Assembly (NCBI GenBank): GCA_910585165.1
Contig: CAJUBX010000004.1
Location: forward strand, 1-64,000
DNA length: 64,000 nucleotides
DNA from: an uncultured Oscillibacter sp.
GTDB lineage: Bacteria > Bacillota > Clostridia > Oscillospirales > Oscillospiraceae
Direction: 5' to 3'
Translations under genes and position numbers: made by a program
The notes under the pieces: generated by a model
Told to the model about the DNA's origin: nothing
The model's database searches: none
What the model saw: the letters and a program-made list of their open reading frames with translations, nothing else
In this document: one piece after another, positions 50,802 to 59,110 of the stretch
How positions within the stretch are numbered: the stretch's first letter is position 1
Layout of the letters: each line of letters opens with the position of its first letter

Positions 50802-52469
50802 TTATTCCAGTACCGCTCCCCGGGCGGCGCTGGTGACCAGCTTGGCGTAGCGGGCGGCGTAGCCGGTTTTGATCTTGGGCTCCGGGCAGGTCCACTTGGC
50901 TCTCCGGGCCGCAAGCACGGCCTCGTCCACCTCCAGGGTAATGGAACATTTGGTGATGTCGATGGAGATAAGGTCCCCGTCCTCCACGAAGGCGATGGGG
51001 CCGCCCTGAGCCGCCTCGGGGCAGACATGTCCGATAGAGGCCCCCCGGGTCGCGCCGGAGAAGCGGCCGTCGGTGATGAGCGCCACATCCTTGTCCAAAC
51101 CCATGCCCGCGATGGCGGAGGTGGGATTCAGCATTTCCCGCATGCCGGGGCCGCCCTTGGGCCCCTCGTAGCGGATAACCACCACGTCCCCGGCGGCGAT
51201 TTTCCCGGCGTAAATGGCGGCGATGGCCTCCTCCTCGCTTTCGAAGACCCGGGCGGGGCCCTTGTGGACCATCATCTCGGGGGCTACGGCGGAGCGCTTT
51301 ACCACACAGCCTTCCGGAGCCAGGTTGCCCTTCAAAACGGCGATGCCGCCGTCCTGGCTGTAGGGATTTTCAATAGGCCGGATTAGCTCCGGGTTCCGGT
51401 TCTCCACGCCCTCCAAATTCCCGGCGACGGTTTTTCCGGTACAGGTGAGGACGGAGGTGTCCAGAAGGCCCTTTTTCGTCAGCTCCTTCATGACGGCGTA
51501 AACGCCGCCCGCACCCTCCAGGTCCTCCATATAGGTGTCCCCGGCGGGAGCCAGATGGCAGAGGTTGGGGGTTTTGGAGGAAATCTCGTTGGACATGTCC
51601 AGGTCCAGCTCGATGCCGCACTCGTGGGCGATGGCGGGGAGGTGGAGCATGGTGTTTGTGGAACAGCCCAGGGCCATGTCCACGGTCTCGGCGTTGTGGA
51701 AGGCCGCCTGAGTCATGATGTCCCGGGGACGGATGTTCTTCTCCACCAGCTCCATGATTTTCATGCCGGTGTGCTTGGCGAGGCGCAGCCGGGCGGACCA
51801 GACGGCGGGAATGGTGCCGTTGCCCCTGAGGGCCATGCCGATGGCCTCGGTGAGGCAGTTCATGGAGTTGGCCGTGTACATGCCGGAGCAGGAGCCGCAG
51901 GTGGGGCAGGCGTTGTTCTCATAGTCCTCCACGCCCGCCTCGTCCAGCTTTCCGGCGTAGTAGCTGCCCACGGCCTCGAACATGTGGCTCAGGCAGGTGC
52001 GCCGCCCGTCGCTCAGCCGCCCCGCCAGCATGGGGCCGCCGGAGCAGAAAATGGCGGGGATATTCAGCCGGGCGGCGGCCATGAGGAGGCCGGGAACGTT
52101 TTTGTCGCAGTTGGGGATCATCACCAGCCCGTCAAACTGATGGGCGATGGCCATGGCCTCGGTGGAATCGGCAATGAGGTCCCGGGTGATGAGGGAGTAC
52201 TTCATGCCCACGTGGCCCATGGCGATGCCGTCGCACACGGCGATGGCGGGGAACTCCACCGGGGTGCCCCCGGCGGCCCGGACGCCGGCCTTGACGGCCT
52301 CGGCGATCTTGTCCAGATTCATGTGGCCGGGGACGATCTCGTTATAGGAGCAGACCACGCCGATCAGCGGGCGCTCCAGCTCCTCCTTGGTGTAGCCCAA
52401 GGCGTAAAACAGCGAGCGGTTGGGAGCCCGTTCGACGCCTTGGGTGACATTTCGGCTGAAATCTTTCAT
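50802..52469 (-). CDS. ilvD: Dihydroxy-acid dehydratase
   Basis: IlvD dehydrates 2,3-dihydroxy-isovalerate and -methylvalerate to the 2-keto acids for valine and isoleucine, using an Fe-S cluster. The 555-aa protein has ANRSLFYALGYTKEE, cluster ligands in NCDKNVPG and CPTCGSCSGMYTANSMN, and ITDGRFSGATRGASIGHVCPEA. Length is standard. ATG 52469 follows AGGAGGCAACC. It has its own promoter; no other ilv or leu genes are in the window. Confidence 0.97.
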   Translation of the reverse strand: MKDFSRNVTQGVERAPNRSLFYALGYTKEELERPLIGVVCSYNEIVPGHMNLDKIAEAVKAGVRAAGGTPVEFPAIAVCDGIAMGHVGMKYSLITRDLIADSTEAMAIAHQFDGLVMIPNCDKNVPGLLMAAARLNIPAIFCSGGPMLAGRLSDGRRTCLSHMFEAVGSYYAGKLDEAGVEDYENNACPTCGSCSGMYTANSMNCLTEAIGMALRGNGTIPAVWSARLRLAKHTGMKIMELVEKNIRPRDIMTQAAFHNAETVDMALGCSTNTMLHLPAIAHECGIELDLDMSNEISSKTPNLCHLAPAGDTYMEDLEGAGGVYAVMKELTKKGLLDTSVLTCTGKTVAGNLEGVENRNPELIRPIENPYSQDGGIAVLKGNLAPEGCVVKRSAVAPEMMVHKGPARVFESEEEAIAAIYAGKIAAGDVVVIRYEGPKGGPGMREMLNPTSAIAGMGLDKDVALITDGRFSGATRGASIGHVCPEAAQGGPIAFVEDGDLISIDITKCSITLEVDEAVLAARRAKWTCPEPKIKTGYAARYAKLVTSAARGAVLE

Positions 52470-52536
52470 ATGGGTTGCCTCCTATGTGTCCGGGTTTTCA
52501 CCGGGAAAATCGGCTTTGCCGCCGGGATTTTATCAT

Positions 52537-52565
52537 AATATAATATAGAATTCCGCCGGTGTCAA
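52537..52565 (-). promoter_or_regulatory. ilvD promoter
   Basis: Minus strand TTGACA (52560-52565), 17 bp, TATATT (52537-52542), about 70 bp before the ilvD ATG. No T-box or peptide leader is visible in the short leader. Confidence 0.75.
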
Positions 52566-52585
52566 GCCGCTGCGGCGGCGGAATC

Positions 52586-53689
52586 TCATGGCAGAAGCAG
52601 CAGCCGTTTTAAAAATTTCAGGCCCTGGGGCAGCACCGCTTCGTCGTCAAAGCAGAACTCCGGGGAGTGAAGCGCCGGCGTGTCCCCCACGCCCAGCAGA
52701 AAGAACAATCCCGGAATCCGCCGCTGGTAAAAGGAAAAGTCCTCCGCCGTCAGGGTGGGGGCCGCCAGAAGCAGGGGAGCGCGCTCCCCCAACCCGGCCC
52801 GAACGGCTTCATAAAGCCCCTCGTGGTTCCAGACCGCCGGATAGCCCTGGCTCAGACGGACTTCCGCGCGGCAGCCGCTCTCCGCCTCAATCTCCTGCCC
52901 GATCCGCTCCAGCTCCCGGCGGCAGAGGGCCTGGGTCTCATCCCGGAAGGTGCGGAGGCTTCCCTCCAGAACCGTCTTTCCGCTGACGGCATTCCGCACG
53001 GCGCCGGAGACCATCTTCCCAAAGCGCAGCACCACCGGTTCCTCCCCCGGCAGGGCCGTTGCCATGCCGTAGGCCCGAAGGAGATACTCCGCTCCTGCCG
53101 CCAGAGCGTCGATGCCCTCCTCCGCCTTGCCGATATGGACGCTTTTTCCGGTGAGGGTCACCGTCACCTCGTTGGAGCGGGCCATGATGGGGCCGGGGCG
53201 GCAGTGGACCATCCCCTGTTCCAGTCCTGGCCAAAGGTGCATGGCGAAAACCCGGGAGGCATGGAACCGCTCCAGGATTCCGGTGCCGCAGAGCTTTTCC
53301 GCTCCGCCGGTGGTTTCCTCGGAGGGCTGGAACAGGAAAAGCACGTTCCGGGGCAGGTCCTCCCGGTGGGCGGCGGCATATTCCGCCAGGGCCAGGACCA
53401 TGGCGGTATTGGCGTCGTGGCCGCAGGCGTGCATGACCCCGGAATTGCCGGAGGAAAAGGGAAGCCCGGTGGCCTCCTCAATGGGCAGGGCGTCCATATC
53501 CGCCCGGAAGGCCGCGGTCTCCGGCTTTCCGGCGTCCAGATAGGCGCAGACGCTGGAGGGGATGGGGGAAAACGCCTCCAGCTCAAAACTGGCCAGGGCG
53601 GAACGGACATAGGCGCAGGTCTCCGGCAGGCGGTCGTCCAGCTCGGGGATGCGGTGCAGGGCGCGGCGGTATTCAATAACGGACTGCAT
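52586..53689 (-). CDS. M20-family amidohydrolase, probable N-acetyl-diaminopimelate deacetylase
   Basis: A 367-aa M20 metallopeptidase-fold protein with MHACGHDANTAM (metal His and Asp), FLFQPSEETTGGAEKL (catalytic Glu pair) and the dimerisation-domain stretch VHIGKAEEGIDALAAG. It is in the hippurate-hydrolase/DapL-like branch. It sits divergent from dapA-dapB-dapH, whose DapH makes the N-acetylated intermediate, so deacetylation of N-acetyl-LL-diaminopimelate is the most sensible role. An indole-acetyl-amino-acid or hippurate hydrolase is the alternative. The ATG at 53689 has AAAGGAGG. Confidence 0.85.
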   Translation of the reverse strand: MQSVIEYRRALHRIPELDDRLPETCAYVRSALASFELEAFSPIPSSVCAYLDAGKPETAAFRADMDALPIEEATGLPFSSGNSGVMHACGHDANTAMVLALAEYAAAHREDLPRNVLFLFQPSEETTGGAEKLCGTGILERFHASRVFAMHLWPGLEQGMVHCRPGPIMARSNEVTVTLTGKSVHIGKAEEGIDALAAGAEYLLRAYGMATALPGEEPVVLRFGKMVSGAVRNAVSGKTVLEGSLRTFRDETQALCRRELERIGQEIEAESGCRAEVRLSQGYPAVWNHEGLYEAVRAGLGERAPLLLAAPTLTAEDFSFYQRRIPGLFFLLGVGDTPALHSPEFCFDDEAVLPQGLKFLKRLLLLP

Positions 53690-53805
53690 GGCGTTGCCTC
53701 CTTTTTTGCGATTGACACCTCTCAATATAACACGCCCCGGCGGCGGCAGGCAAGAGGGGGCGGCGTTTTTGTCGGTTTCCACAAGAATTTTTTCCGCCCG
53801 CCCTC

Positions 53806-53834
53806 TTGCATCCGGGCCTGGAAGATGATATGAT
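53806..53834 (+). promoter_or_regulatory. dap operon promoter
   Basis: TTGCAT (53806-53811), 17 bp, TATGAT (53829-53834). Transcription would start just before the lysine riboswitch. Confidence 0.7.
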
Positions 53835-53848
53835 GATAGCCAAATTGA

Positions 53849-54006
53849 GATAGAGGCGCGGAGACGATGAGGTCGCGGGAGCCGGCAGGCTGGGAACGCG
53901 GCGGAGGCGGCTCCGCCGAATCCTCCGTCCAGGCGTGGGCGGGAGATGGGCCCGGCGGGAAGACTTCCGGGACTGTCCGCGGCCTTTCGGCCGCGGGGGC
54001 GCTATC
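53849..54006 (+). ncRNA. Lysine riboswitch (L-box)
   Basis: Conserved lysine-aptamer pieces occur in order: GATAGAGGCGCGG at the 5' side, GATGAGG, GGGAGCCGG, CCGCCGAA in the core, GGGACTGTCC, and a GGCCTTTCGGCC-capped helix before the closing GCGCTATC that pairs with GATAG(AGG)CGC. A T-rich terminator follows at 54045-54077. Lysine binding should favour termination and turn off dapA-dapB-dapH. Confidence 0.88.
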
Positions 54007-54044
54007 CGCTTACAGAGCCGTCACGCCGTCCCGGCGTGCACGCT

Positions 54045-54077
54045 GTCGGCAGGAGCGCGGCCTCTGCCGGCTTTTTT
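54045..54077 (+). terminator. Lysine-riboswitch expression-platform terminator
   Basis: GTCGGCAG pairs with CTGCCGGC (one wobble) and is followed by CTTTTTTT. An extra stem, CACGCCG/CGGCGTG, lies between it and the aptamer and may belong to the antiterminator switch. Confidence 0.85.
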
Positions 54078-54126
54078 TATACAAACCTTGTTAACCGACT
54101 TTACGAAACACCTGGAGGACATTCAA

Positions 54127-55014
54127 ATGAGATTCAACAACCCCACCGGCTCCATCGTCGCCATGATTACCCCCTTCCATCCGGACGGAAGCGTCAATTT
54201 CGACGCGCTTACCAGCCTCTTGGAGCGGCAGATCGCCGCCGGAACCGACGGTATTCTCACCTTGGGCACCACCGGCGAGTACCCCACCATGAGCCATGAG
54301 GAGGACGCCTCCGTAGTGGCCCATACCATTAAGGTGGTGAACGGCCGGGTGCCCGTTATGGTGGGCAGCGGCTCCAACTGCACCGCCACCCAAATTGAAA
54401 AGAGCATAGAGTATCAGGAAATGGGGGCCGACGCGCTGCTGCTGATTTCCCCCTACTACAACAAGGCCAATCCCGAGGGCATGGTCCGCCACTTTGCCGA
54501 GACGGCGGACAAGGTCCACATTCCCTGCCTGCTTTACAACGTGCCTGGACGCACCGGCTGCTCCATCCCGGTCTCCGTGGTGGAACAGCTCAGCAGGCAC
54601 CCCAACATCTCCGGCATTAAAGAGGCCAGCGGCGATATGTCCTATGCCATGCAGATTGCCCACTGCGTAGGGCCGGACTTCGCCCTCTACTCCGGCAACG
54701 ACGATATCACCCTGCCTCTGATGAGCATCGGCGGCAGCGGCGTAATCTCTGTCTTCGCCAACGTCTGCCCGGACGTGTGCCATCAGATTGCGGCGGACTA
54801 CGCGGGCGGGAACCAGGCCCGGGCCCTGGAGACCCACCTGAAATACCTGAAGCTGATGAACGGTCTTTTCATGGAGGTAAACCCCATCCCCGTCAAATCC
54901 GCCATGAACATGATGGGGCTGAACGCCGGGCCCCTGCGCCTGCCCCTGTGTGAGATGAGCCCGGAGCATCAAAAGGCCCTCCGGGCTATGCTGGAGGAGG
55001 CAGGGCTGCTGTGA
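54127..55014 (+). CDS. dapA: 4-hydroxy-tetrahydrodipicolinate synthase
   Basis: DapA condenses pyruvate with aspartate semialdehyde at the start of the lysine branch. The 295-aa TIM barrel has LGTTGEYPTMSHEE, the catalytic Tyr Y137 in LLYNVPGRTG and the Schiff-base lysine K165 in GIKEASGD. ATG 54127 follows CTGGAGGAC; the longer open frame upstream overlaps the riboswitch and is not coding. Lysine control comes through the riboswitch. dapB follows with a four-base overlap. Confidence 0.96.
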   Translation: MRFNNPTGSIVAMITPFHPDGSVNFDALTSLLERQIAAGTDGILTLGTTGEYPTMSHEEDASVVAHTIKVVNGRVPVMVGSGSNCTATQIEKSIEYQEMGADALLLISPYYNKANPEGMVRHFAETADKVHIPCLLYNVPGRTGCSIPVSVVEQLSRHPNISGIKEASGDMSYAMQIAHCVGPDFALYSGNDDITLPLMSIGGSGVISVFANVCPDVCHQIAADYAGGNQARALETHLKYLKLMNGLFMEVNPIPVKSAMNMMGLNAGPLRLPLCEMSPEHQKALRAMLEEAGLL

Positions 55015-55730
55015 AGTATATTCTGATTGGCCGGGGAAAGATGGGCCGCCTCATTCAGGAGACCGCCCAGGCCGCCGGAGATGAGATAGAGGCCGCCTTT
55101 GGCCGGGAGGACCTGGACCGCCTGGGGAAGCTGGGCCCCATTGCCGACGTGGCCATCGACTTTTCCCGGCCGGAGGCCCTGCCGGAAATTGCGTCCTACG
55201 TCCGCCGGACCGGAACGCCCCTGCTCTCCGGCACCACCGGCTTCACCCCGGACCAGCTCCGGCAGCTGGAGGGGCTGGGAAATTTTGCCCCGGTGCTGTG
55301 GGCGGCCAACTTCTCCCTGGGCATGGCGGTATTGTACCGGGCGCTGCGGGAGGTTTCCGGCGTGCTGAAGCCGGACTTTGACGTGGAGCTGACGGAGACC
55401 CACCACAGCCAGAAGGAGGACGCGCCCAGCGGCTCCGCCAAGCTGCTGCTGGAGGCCCTGGACCCCCGGGGGGAGGCCCGCCTGGTCTACGGGCGGGAGG
55501 GAAATACCGGACGGCGGCGGAAAGGCGAAATCGGCGTTCACGCTCTCCGGGGCGGCACCGTGGCGGGAACCCATACCGTCCACTTCTTCGGCCCCGGCGA
55601 GGAGCTGGAGTTTACCCACCGGGCGGCCAGCCGCCAGATTTTCGTCAACGGCGCGCTGCACATGGCCCGCCTGCTGCCGGGAAAGCCCAAGGGGGTTTAC
55701 GACTTGCAGAAAATTTTATTTGGGGAGTGA
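55011..55730 (+). CDS. dapB: 4-hydroxy-tetrahydrodipicolinate reductase
   Basis: DapB reduces the DapA product to tetrahydrodipicolinate with NAD(P)H. The 239-aa protein has a Rossmann start (ILIGRGKMGRLIQE), SGTTGFTPDQ and the substrate-binding ELTETHHSQKEDAPSGSAKLL (catalytic His pair and Lys). It begins with GTG 55011 overlapping the dapA stop (GTGA), so it is translationally coupled. It is slightly shorter than enterobacterial DapB (about 270 aa), as usual in Firmicutes. Confidence 0.96.
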   Translation: MKYILIGRGKMGRLIQETAQAAGDEIEAAFGREDLDRLGKLGPIADVAIDFSRPEALPEIASYVRRTGTPLLSGTTGFTPDQLRQLEGLGNFAPVLWAANFSLGMAVLYRALREVSGVLKPDFDVELTETHHSQKEDAPSGSAKLLLEALDPRGEARLVYGREGNTGRRRKGEIGVHALRGGTVAGTHTVHFFGPGEELEFTHRAASRQIFVNGALHMARLLPGKPKGVYDLQKILFGE

Positions 55731-55735
55731 CGTAT

Positions 55736-56431
55736 ATGGACGCGCAGGAAATCATTCAGTACATCGCGGACTCGGAGAAAAAGACCCCGGTAAAGCTCTA
55801 TGTCAACACCACCGGCCCTGTGGACTTCGGCTCCGCCAAGGTCTTCGGTTCCGGGAACAGCTTCACCGTTTTCGGCGACTGGGCGGAGCTTGGCCCCATT
55901 CTGGAGGCCAGCCGGGACCGCATCGCCGACCTGGTCGTGGAAAACGACCGCCGGAACTCCGGCGTTCCCCTGCTGGACTGCAAGGCTGTCCCCGCCCGGA
56001 TTGAGCCCGGCGCGGTCATTCGGGAGAAGGTGGAGATCGGCGAAAGGGCCGTCATTATGATGGGGGCCGTTATCAACATCGGCGCCGTGGTGGGACCGGG
56101 CACCATGATCGACATGGGCGCGGTGCTGGGCGGACGGGCCATAGTCGGGGCCCGCTGTCACATCGGCGCGGGAGCCGTACTGGCCGGCGTGGTGGAGCCC
56201 GCCTCGGCCACGCCCGTCATTGTGGAAGACGGGGTGATGATAGGGGCCAACGCCGTGGTCATCGAGGGGGTCCATATCGGCAGAAACGCCGTGGTAGCCG
56301 CCGGGGCCATTGTGATTGAGGATGTGCCGGAGAACGCGGTGGCGGCGGGAAATCCCGCCCGGATCATCAAAATGAAGGACGGGAAGACCGAGGGAAAAAC
56401 CGCCCTGGTGGACGCGCTGCGGAAACTTTGA
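55736..56431 (+). CDS. dapH: Tetrahydrodipicolinate N-acetyltransferase
   Basis: A 231-aa left-handed beta-helix acyltransferase: an N-terminal alpha/beta domain (MDAQEIIQYIADSEKKTPVK) followed from about residue 90 by hexapeptide repeats (GAVIREKVEIGERAVIMMGA). The length and N-terminus are those of acetyl-CoA-dependent DapH rather than succinyl-dependent DapD. It acetylates tetrahydrodipicolinate for the acetylase branch to diaminopimelate. ATG 55736 is preceded by GGGGAG at eight bases; GTG 55727 is less well placed. It is the last gene of the riboswitch-controlled operon. Confidence 0.94.
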   Translation: MDAQEIIQYIADSEKKTPVKLYVNTTGPVDFGSAKVFGSGNSFTVFGDWAELGPILEASRDRIADLVVENDRRNSGVPLLDCKAVPARIEPGAVIREKVEIGERAVIMMGAVINIGAVVGPGTMIDMGAVLGGRAIVGARCHIGAGAVLAGVVEPASATPVIVEDGVMIGANAVVIEGVHIGRNAVVAAGAIVIEDVPENAVAAGNPARIIKMKDGKTEGKTALVDALRKL

Positions 56432-56521
56432 TACGGAAAGAAAGAACCCATGAGGACGCGGCTGACGGCGGCAAACGTTCCAGGCCGAGAAAAAACCGGG
56501 TTCTTTTACGGGCTGCGTTGG

Positions 56522-56561
56522 AAACCCCGTGGCTGAATGGATGTTCAGCCACGGGGTTTTT
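56522..56561 (+). terminator. Terminator after dap operon
   Basis: AAACCCCGTGGCTGA pairs with TCAGCCACGGGGTTT and is followed by TT; a second stem, AAGAACCC/GGGTTCTT, lies just before it. Confidence 0.9.
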
Positions 56562-56586
56562 GCGTCTGGACCCGGTCTTGTTCCGG

Positions 56587-57417
56587 TCAACGGGCCTCCT
56601 TGGTTCCGCCCCGCTTCCGGGCGTAGAACCAGTATAAAAGCCCGGCGGTGACCGCCGTCACGCCGCCCACCAGAACATAGGGCAGGCAGTCCGGCGCGGA
56701 GGCCTTTGCCTGGGGAGGAACATACTCCACCTCCGGCACCTGCCGGACGGGGAAGTCCGCGCCGCCGGGGTTGTCCAGGCAGAGCCAGCCCTCCACGCGG
56801 CCGAACAGGTAGTCCACATACCCCCAGGTTCTGCTGTCCTCGTCGGTAAAGACCTGGCGGATGCAGCTTTGTTCAGCTGCCGTCCCGGTAAGGGCGTTCC
56901 GGTAGTCCTCCGCCCAGCTGCCTTGGGGCCGTTCGGAGGCCTTGATCTCGGGAGCGCCGGGATACTCGTAATAATTGAGAAGGGAGAAGTCTCCGTCATA
57001 GCCTAGGAATTCGTCCCGGTAGGGTCGAATCTGCCCGGCGTACTCCTCCTGGAAGGAAATGTGGTCATAGACCAGGGTGAGGTCCGACAGGGGAGTCCAG
57101 CCGTAGGTCTCCTCCCAGCCGGATTCCGTCTCCTCCCAGACCTGGACCAGCCCATAATCCCGGTACACGTTGTAAACGCAGAGCTTGGTCCCGTTTTCGT
57201 ACCGGGCCACCGTCTTCCCACCGCCGGGGGTCTCCCGCAGGGTCACATATCCCGCCTCTCCGTCGGCGAGGAAGTCACGGATGACGACCTCGATCTCGTC
57301 CCGGTGCCGCTCGAAAAATTTGTCCCCAAAGGGCTCCCAAAGAATATCCGCCCGGGCGGGAACCGCCAGGGCCGCCAGAAGCGCCCAGGCCAGCAGACTG
57401 GTTCCGATTCGTTTCAT
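56587..57417 (-). CDS. Exported membrane-anchored protein of unknown function
   Basis: A 276-aa protein with an N-terminal signal peptide (residues 1-23, AVPARA), a ~210-residue extracytoplasmic domain rich in Trp, Tyr and Asp, and a C-terminal membrane helix followed by a basic tail (about 245-268, ending WFYARKRGG). The outer domain has SH3-like stretches (ENGTKLCVYNVYRDYGLVQV, GWTPLSDL) suggesting wall contact. It is third in an operon after an MFS-like transporter and a small membrane protein. No family is recognised. Confidence 0.75.
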   Translation of the reverse strand: MKRIGTSLLAWALLAALAVPARADILWEPFGDKFFERHRDEIEVVIRDFLADGEAGYVTLRETPGGGKTVARYENGTKLCVYNVYRDYGLVQVWEETESGWEETYGWTPLSDLTLVYDHISFQEEYAGQIRPYRDEFLGYDGDFSLLNYYEYPGAPEIKASERPQGSWAEDYRNALTGTAAEQSCIRQVFTDEDSRTWGYVDYLFGRVEGWLCLDNPGGADFPVRQVPEVEYVPPQAKASAPDCLPYVLVGGVTAVTAGLLYWFYARKRGGTKEAR

Positions 57418-57434
57418 GCCGCGTTCCTCCAAAC

Positions 57435-57770
57435 TCAGAAAAATAGCCGGATAAGACAACCCGCTCCATAGGAAAAGGCATTGGCCGCCAGAGAAAACAG
57501 GAATGGCCGCCGGATCTGCTCCGAGAAAGCCCGCCAGCACCGCCATTCCGCCAGCACCACGGCGCACTCCAAAGCGGCGGCGGTCAAAAGGGGGTTCCAG
57601 CCCCATTGCCAAAGAGCGGTGCGCCAGACCAGCACCGCCGGGGGATTGGTCAGGCAGTTCACCAGGGCGGCCAGGCCCAGCTCCCGCCGCCCCCGGAGGC
57701 CCCAGGCCAGGGCGAAGCCCTCCTCCAGAAGAAGCGTCAGGGCCAGGGAAACCGCCAGCGCCGTCAGCAT
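57435..57770 (-). CDS. Small integral membrane protein, unknown
   Basis: A 111-aa protein with about four hydrophobic helices (3-24, 32-52, 60-77 and 88-110). Its ATG at 57770 lies seven bases inside the end of the MFS-like gene, with GGAGG upstream on the minus strand. The exported protein gene follows 17 bp later. I see no motif. Tight spacing suggests a three-protein membrane unit. The open frame runs far upstream, but that part overlies the MFS-like gene. Confidence 0.75.
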   Translation of the reverse strand: MLTALAVSLALTLLLEEGFALAWGLRGRRELGLAALVNCLTNPPAVLVWRTALWQWGWNPLLTAAALECAVVLAEWRCWRAFSEQIRRPFLFSLAANAFSYGAGCLIRLFF

Positions 57771-58780
57771 GGTTCCTCCCGCGGTCCGCACCGCAGCAGG
57801 GCCAGGCTGGCCAGGGACGCGGCGGCGCAGGCCCAAGGCTGGGACAGCGGATTCGCCCAGCCCAGCCAGGAGGGCAGAAAGCCCAGAAACAGCCCGAAGG
57901 TCAGCAGTCCGAAGGCAAAGCCCTTGGCCCCGGGAAGGGCCCGGGCCGCCGCCCACAGGGTGAGAGGCATGGTCATGTTGAAGAAGAATACCGCCGCCGT
58001 CCCCGGCAGGGGCAGGGCCGCGCCCAGGTACAAAACCGCCGCCGCGCCAAGGCTCCAGTCCGCCGTCCTTCGGGAGCCAAGGCGGTCCATGACGAAGCCC
58101 CCCGCCGCTTTTCCCAAGGCCAGGGCCAGCGTTAGGATTGGAGCCCACAGGGCGTTTTTCCAGGGAAAGGACTGGTTCATTCCCATGTAAGACCGGAGCG
58201 CCACCACCAAAAACAGCGGAACCAGAACGCCCTTTGCGCCGCAGAGGGAGGGGACGGCGTTGCCGGAGGGGCGGTAAAGAAGCCGCGCGATTGCCGCCGC
58301 CAGGACCAGCAGCCCCGCCGGTCCCATCCACAGGGGCGGGGAGACGCTTTTGCCCAGCAGTCCGCCCAGAAAAAGGCCCGCCGCGCCGGGGGATACGAAA
58401 ATGCCCAGGGCGGCCGCCCGCTGTCCGCCGCCGTTGAGCACGTCGATACCGCCGCCCAGGTGAAACAGGGCGTTGCCCGTTCCCGCCGTGACGGCCAGCG
58501 CCTCCGGCCAGGGCAGGAGATACGCCGCCGCAGCCAGGATGCAGCCGGAGGCGGCCAGAAGCCCGTTCCGGTCCAGCCGGTCCGCCAGCAGGCCCAGGGG
58601 CATCTGCAAAGCAAAGGCGCAGAAGTTGTACAGCAGCGCACAGAGCGGGAAAGACGGGTCTCCGGACAGCGTGCCGAAGATCAGCAGGGCGCAGCTGAAG
58701 TCCACCCAAAAGTGGGCGGCGCTGTACAGGGCCAGTGGGAATCCCAACAGGGAGCGCCGCCGGAATAAATCGTCCGTCAT
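57764..58780 (-). CDS. MFS-type transporter
   Basis: A 338-aa membrane protein with about 10-12 helices and MFS features: a loop between helices 2 and 3 reading GLLADRLDRNG (motif A type) and its second-half repeat GGFVMDRLGSRRT. It is shorter than usual (about 400 aa), so a pair of helices may be reduced. It starts the operon MFS, small membrane protein, exported protein. Substrate unknown. Confidence 0.8.
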   Translation of the reverse strand: MTDDLFRRRSLLGFPLALYSAAHFWVDFSCALLIFGTLSGDPSFPLCALLYNFCAFALQMPLGLLADRLDRNGLLAASGCILAAAAYLLPWPEALAVTAGTGNALFHLGGGIDVLNGGGQRAAALGIFVSPGAAGLFLGGLLGKSVSPPLWMGPAGLLVLAAAIARLLYRPSGNAVPSLCGAKGVLVPLFLVVALRSYMGMNQSFPWKNALWAPILTLALALGKAAGGFVMDRLGSRRTADWSLGAAAVLYLGAALPLPGTAAVFFFNMTMPLTLWAAARALPGAKGFAFGLLTFGLFLGFLPSWLGWANPLSQPWACAAASLASLALLRCGPREEPC

Positions 58781-59110
58781 GGTGGAGGGTCTCCTTTTAA
58801 GCGTCCTTTACGGAGAGATTATACCACAAACCGGGGAAGGAGACAACCGCCGCCTGGAAGGAGCCGCCCCGCCAAGATGCACAAAATCAAGGTTGAAATT
58901 TGCGCGAAATGCCGAAAAGCGTTTTTGCCGGAGGGACGGGAGAATGCCTCCTTGACGCAGTGGAGGGGCTGTTCATTGCGCGGATGGCGGTTATTGGCTT
59001 CATCGGCCTATTCAATACGCGGCGCTGCGCAGACGGGTGAGGAAGAAAGTGTGTCCCCGGTAAGCGGAGGACGCCCCAGGCTTTAGGCCTGCGGCGTCCT
59101 GTTTTTTCCG
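58781..59110. other. Intergenic region with one hairpin terminator
   Basis: The only clear feature is a hairpin at 59068-59107, AGGACGCC and GGCGTCCT with an inner CAGGC/GCCTG stem and a T-run on the plus strand. A plus-strand frame from 58877 encodes a CxxC start (ICAKCRKAF) that soon turns non-protein-like, perhaps a decayed zinc-ribbon gene. Confidence 0.5.

Noticed and set aside
57435..58709. Long minus-strand frame extending the small membrane protein to 424 codons
   Set aside because: The upstream part is out of frame with, and overlies, the MFS-type gene; the ATG with GGAGG at 57770 is the supported start.
58877..59086. Plus-strand frame with a CxxC start
   Set aside because: Only the first ~20 residues look protein-like, there is no good ribosome site, and no complete zinc ribbon is formed.
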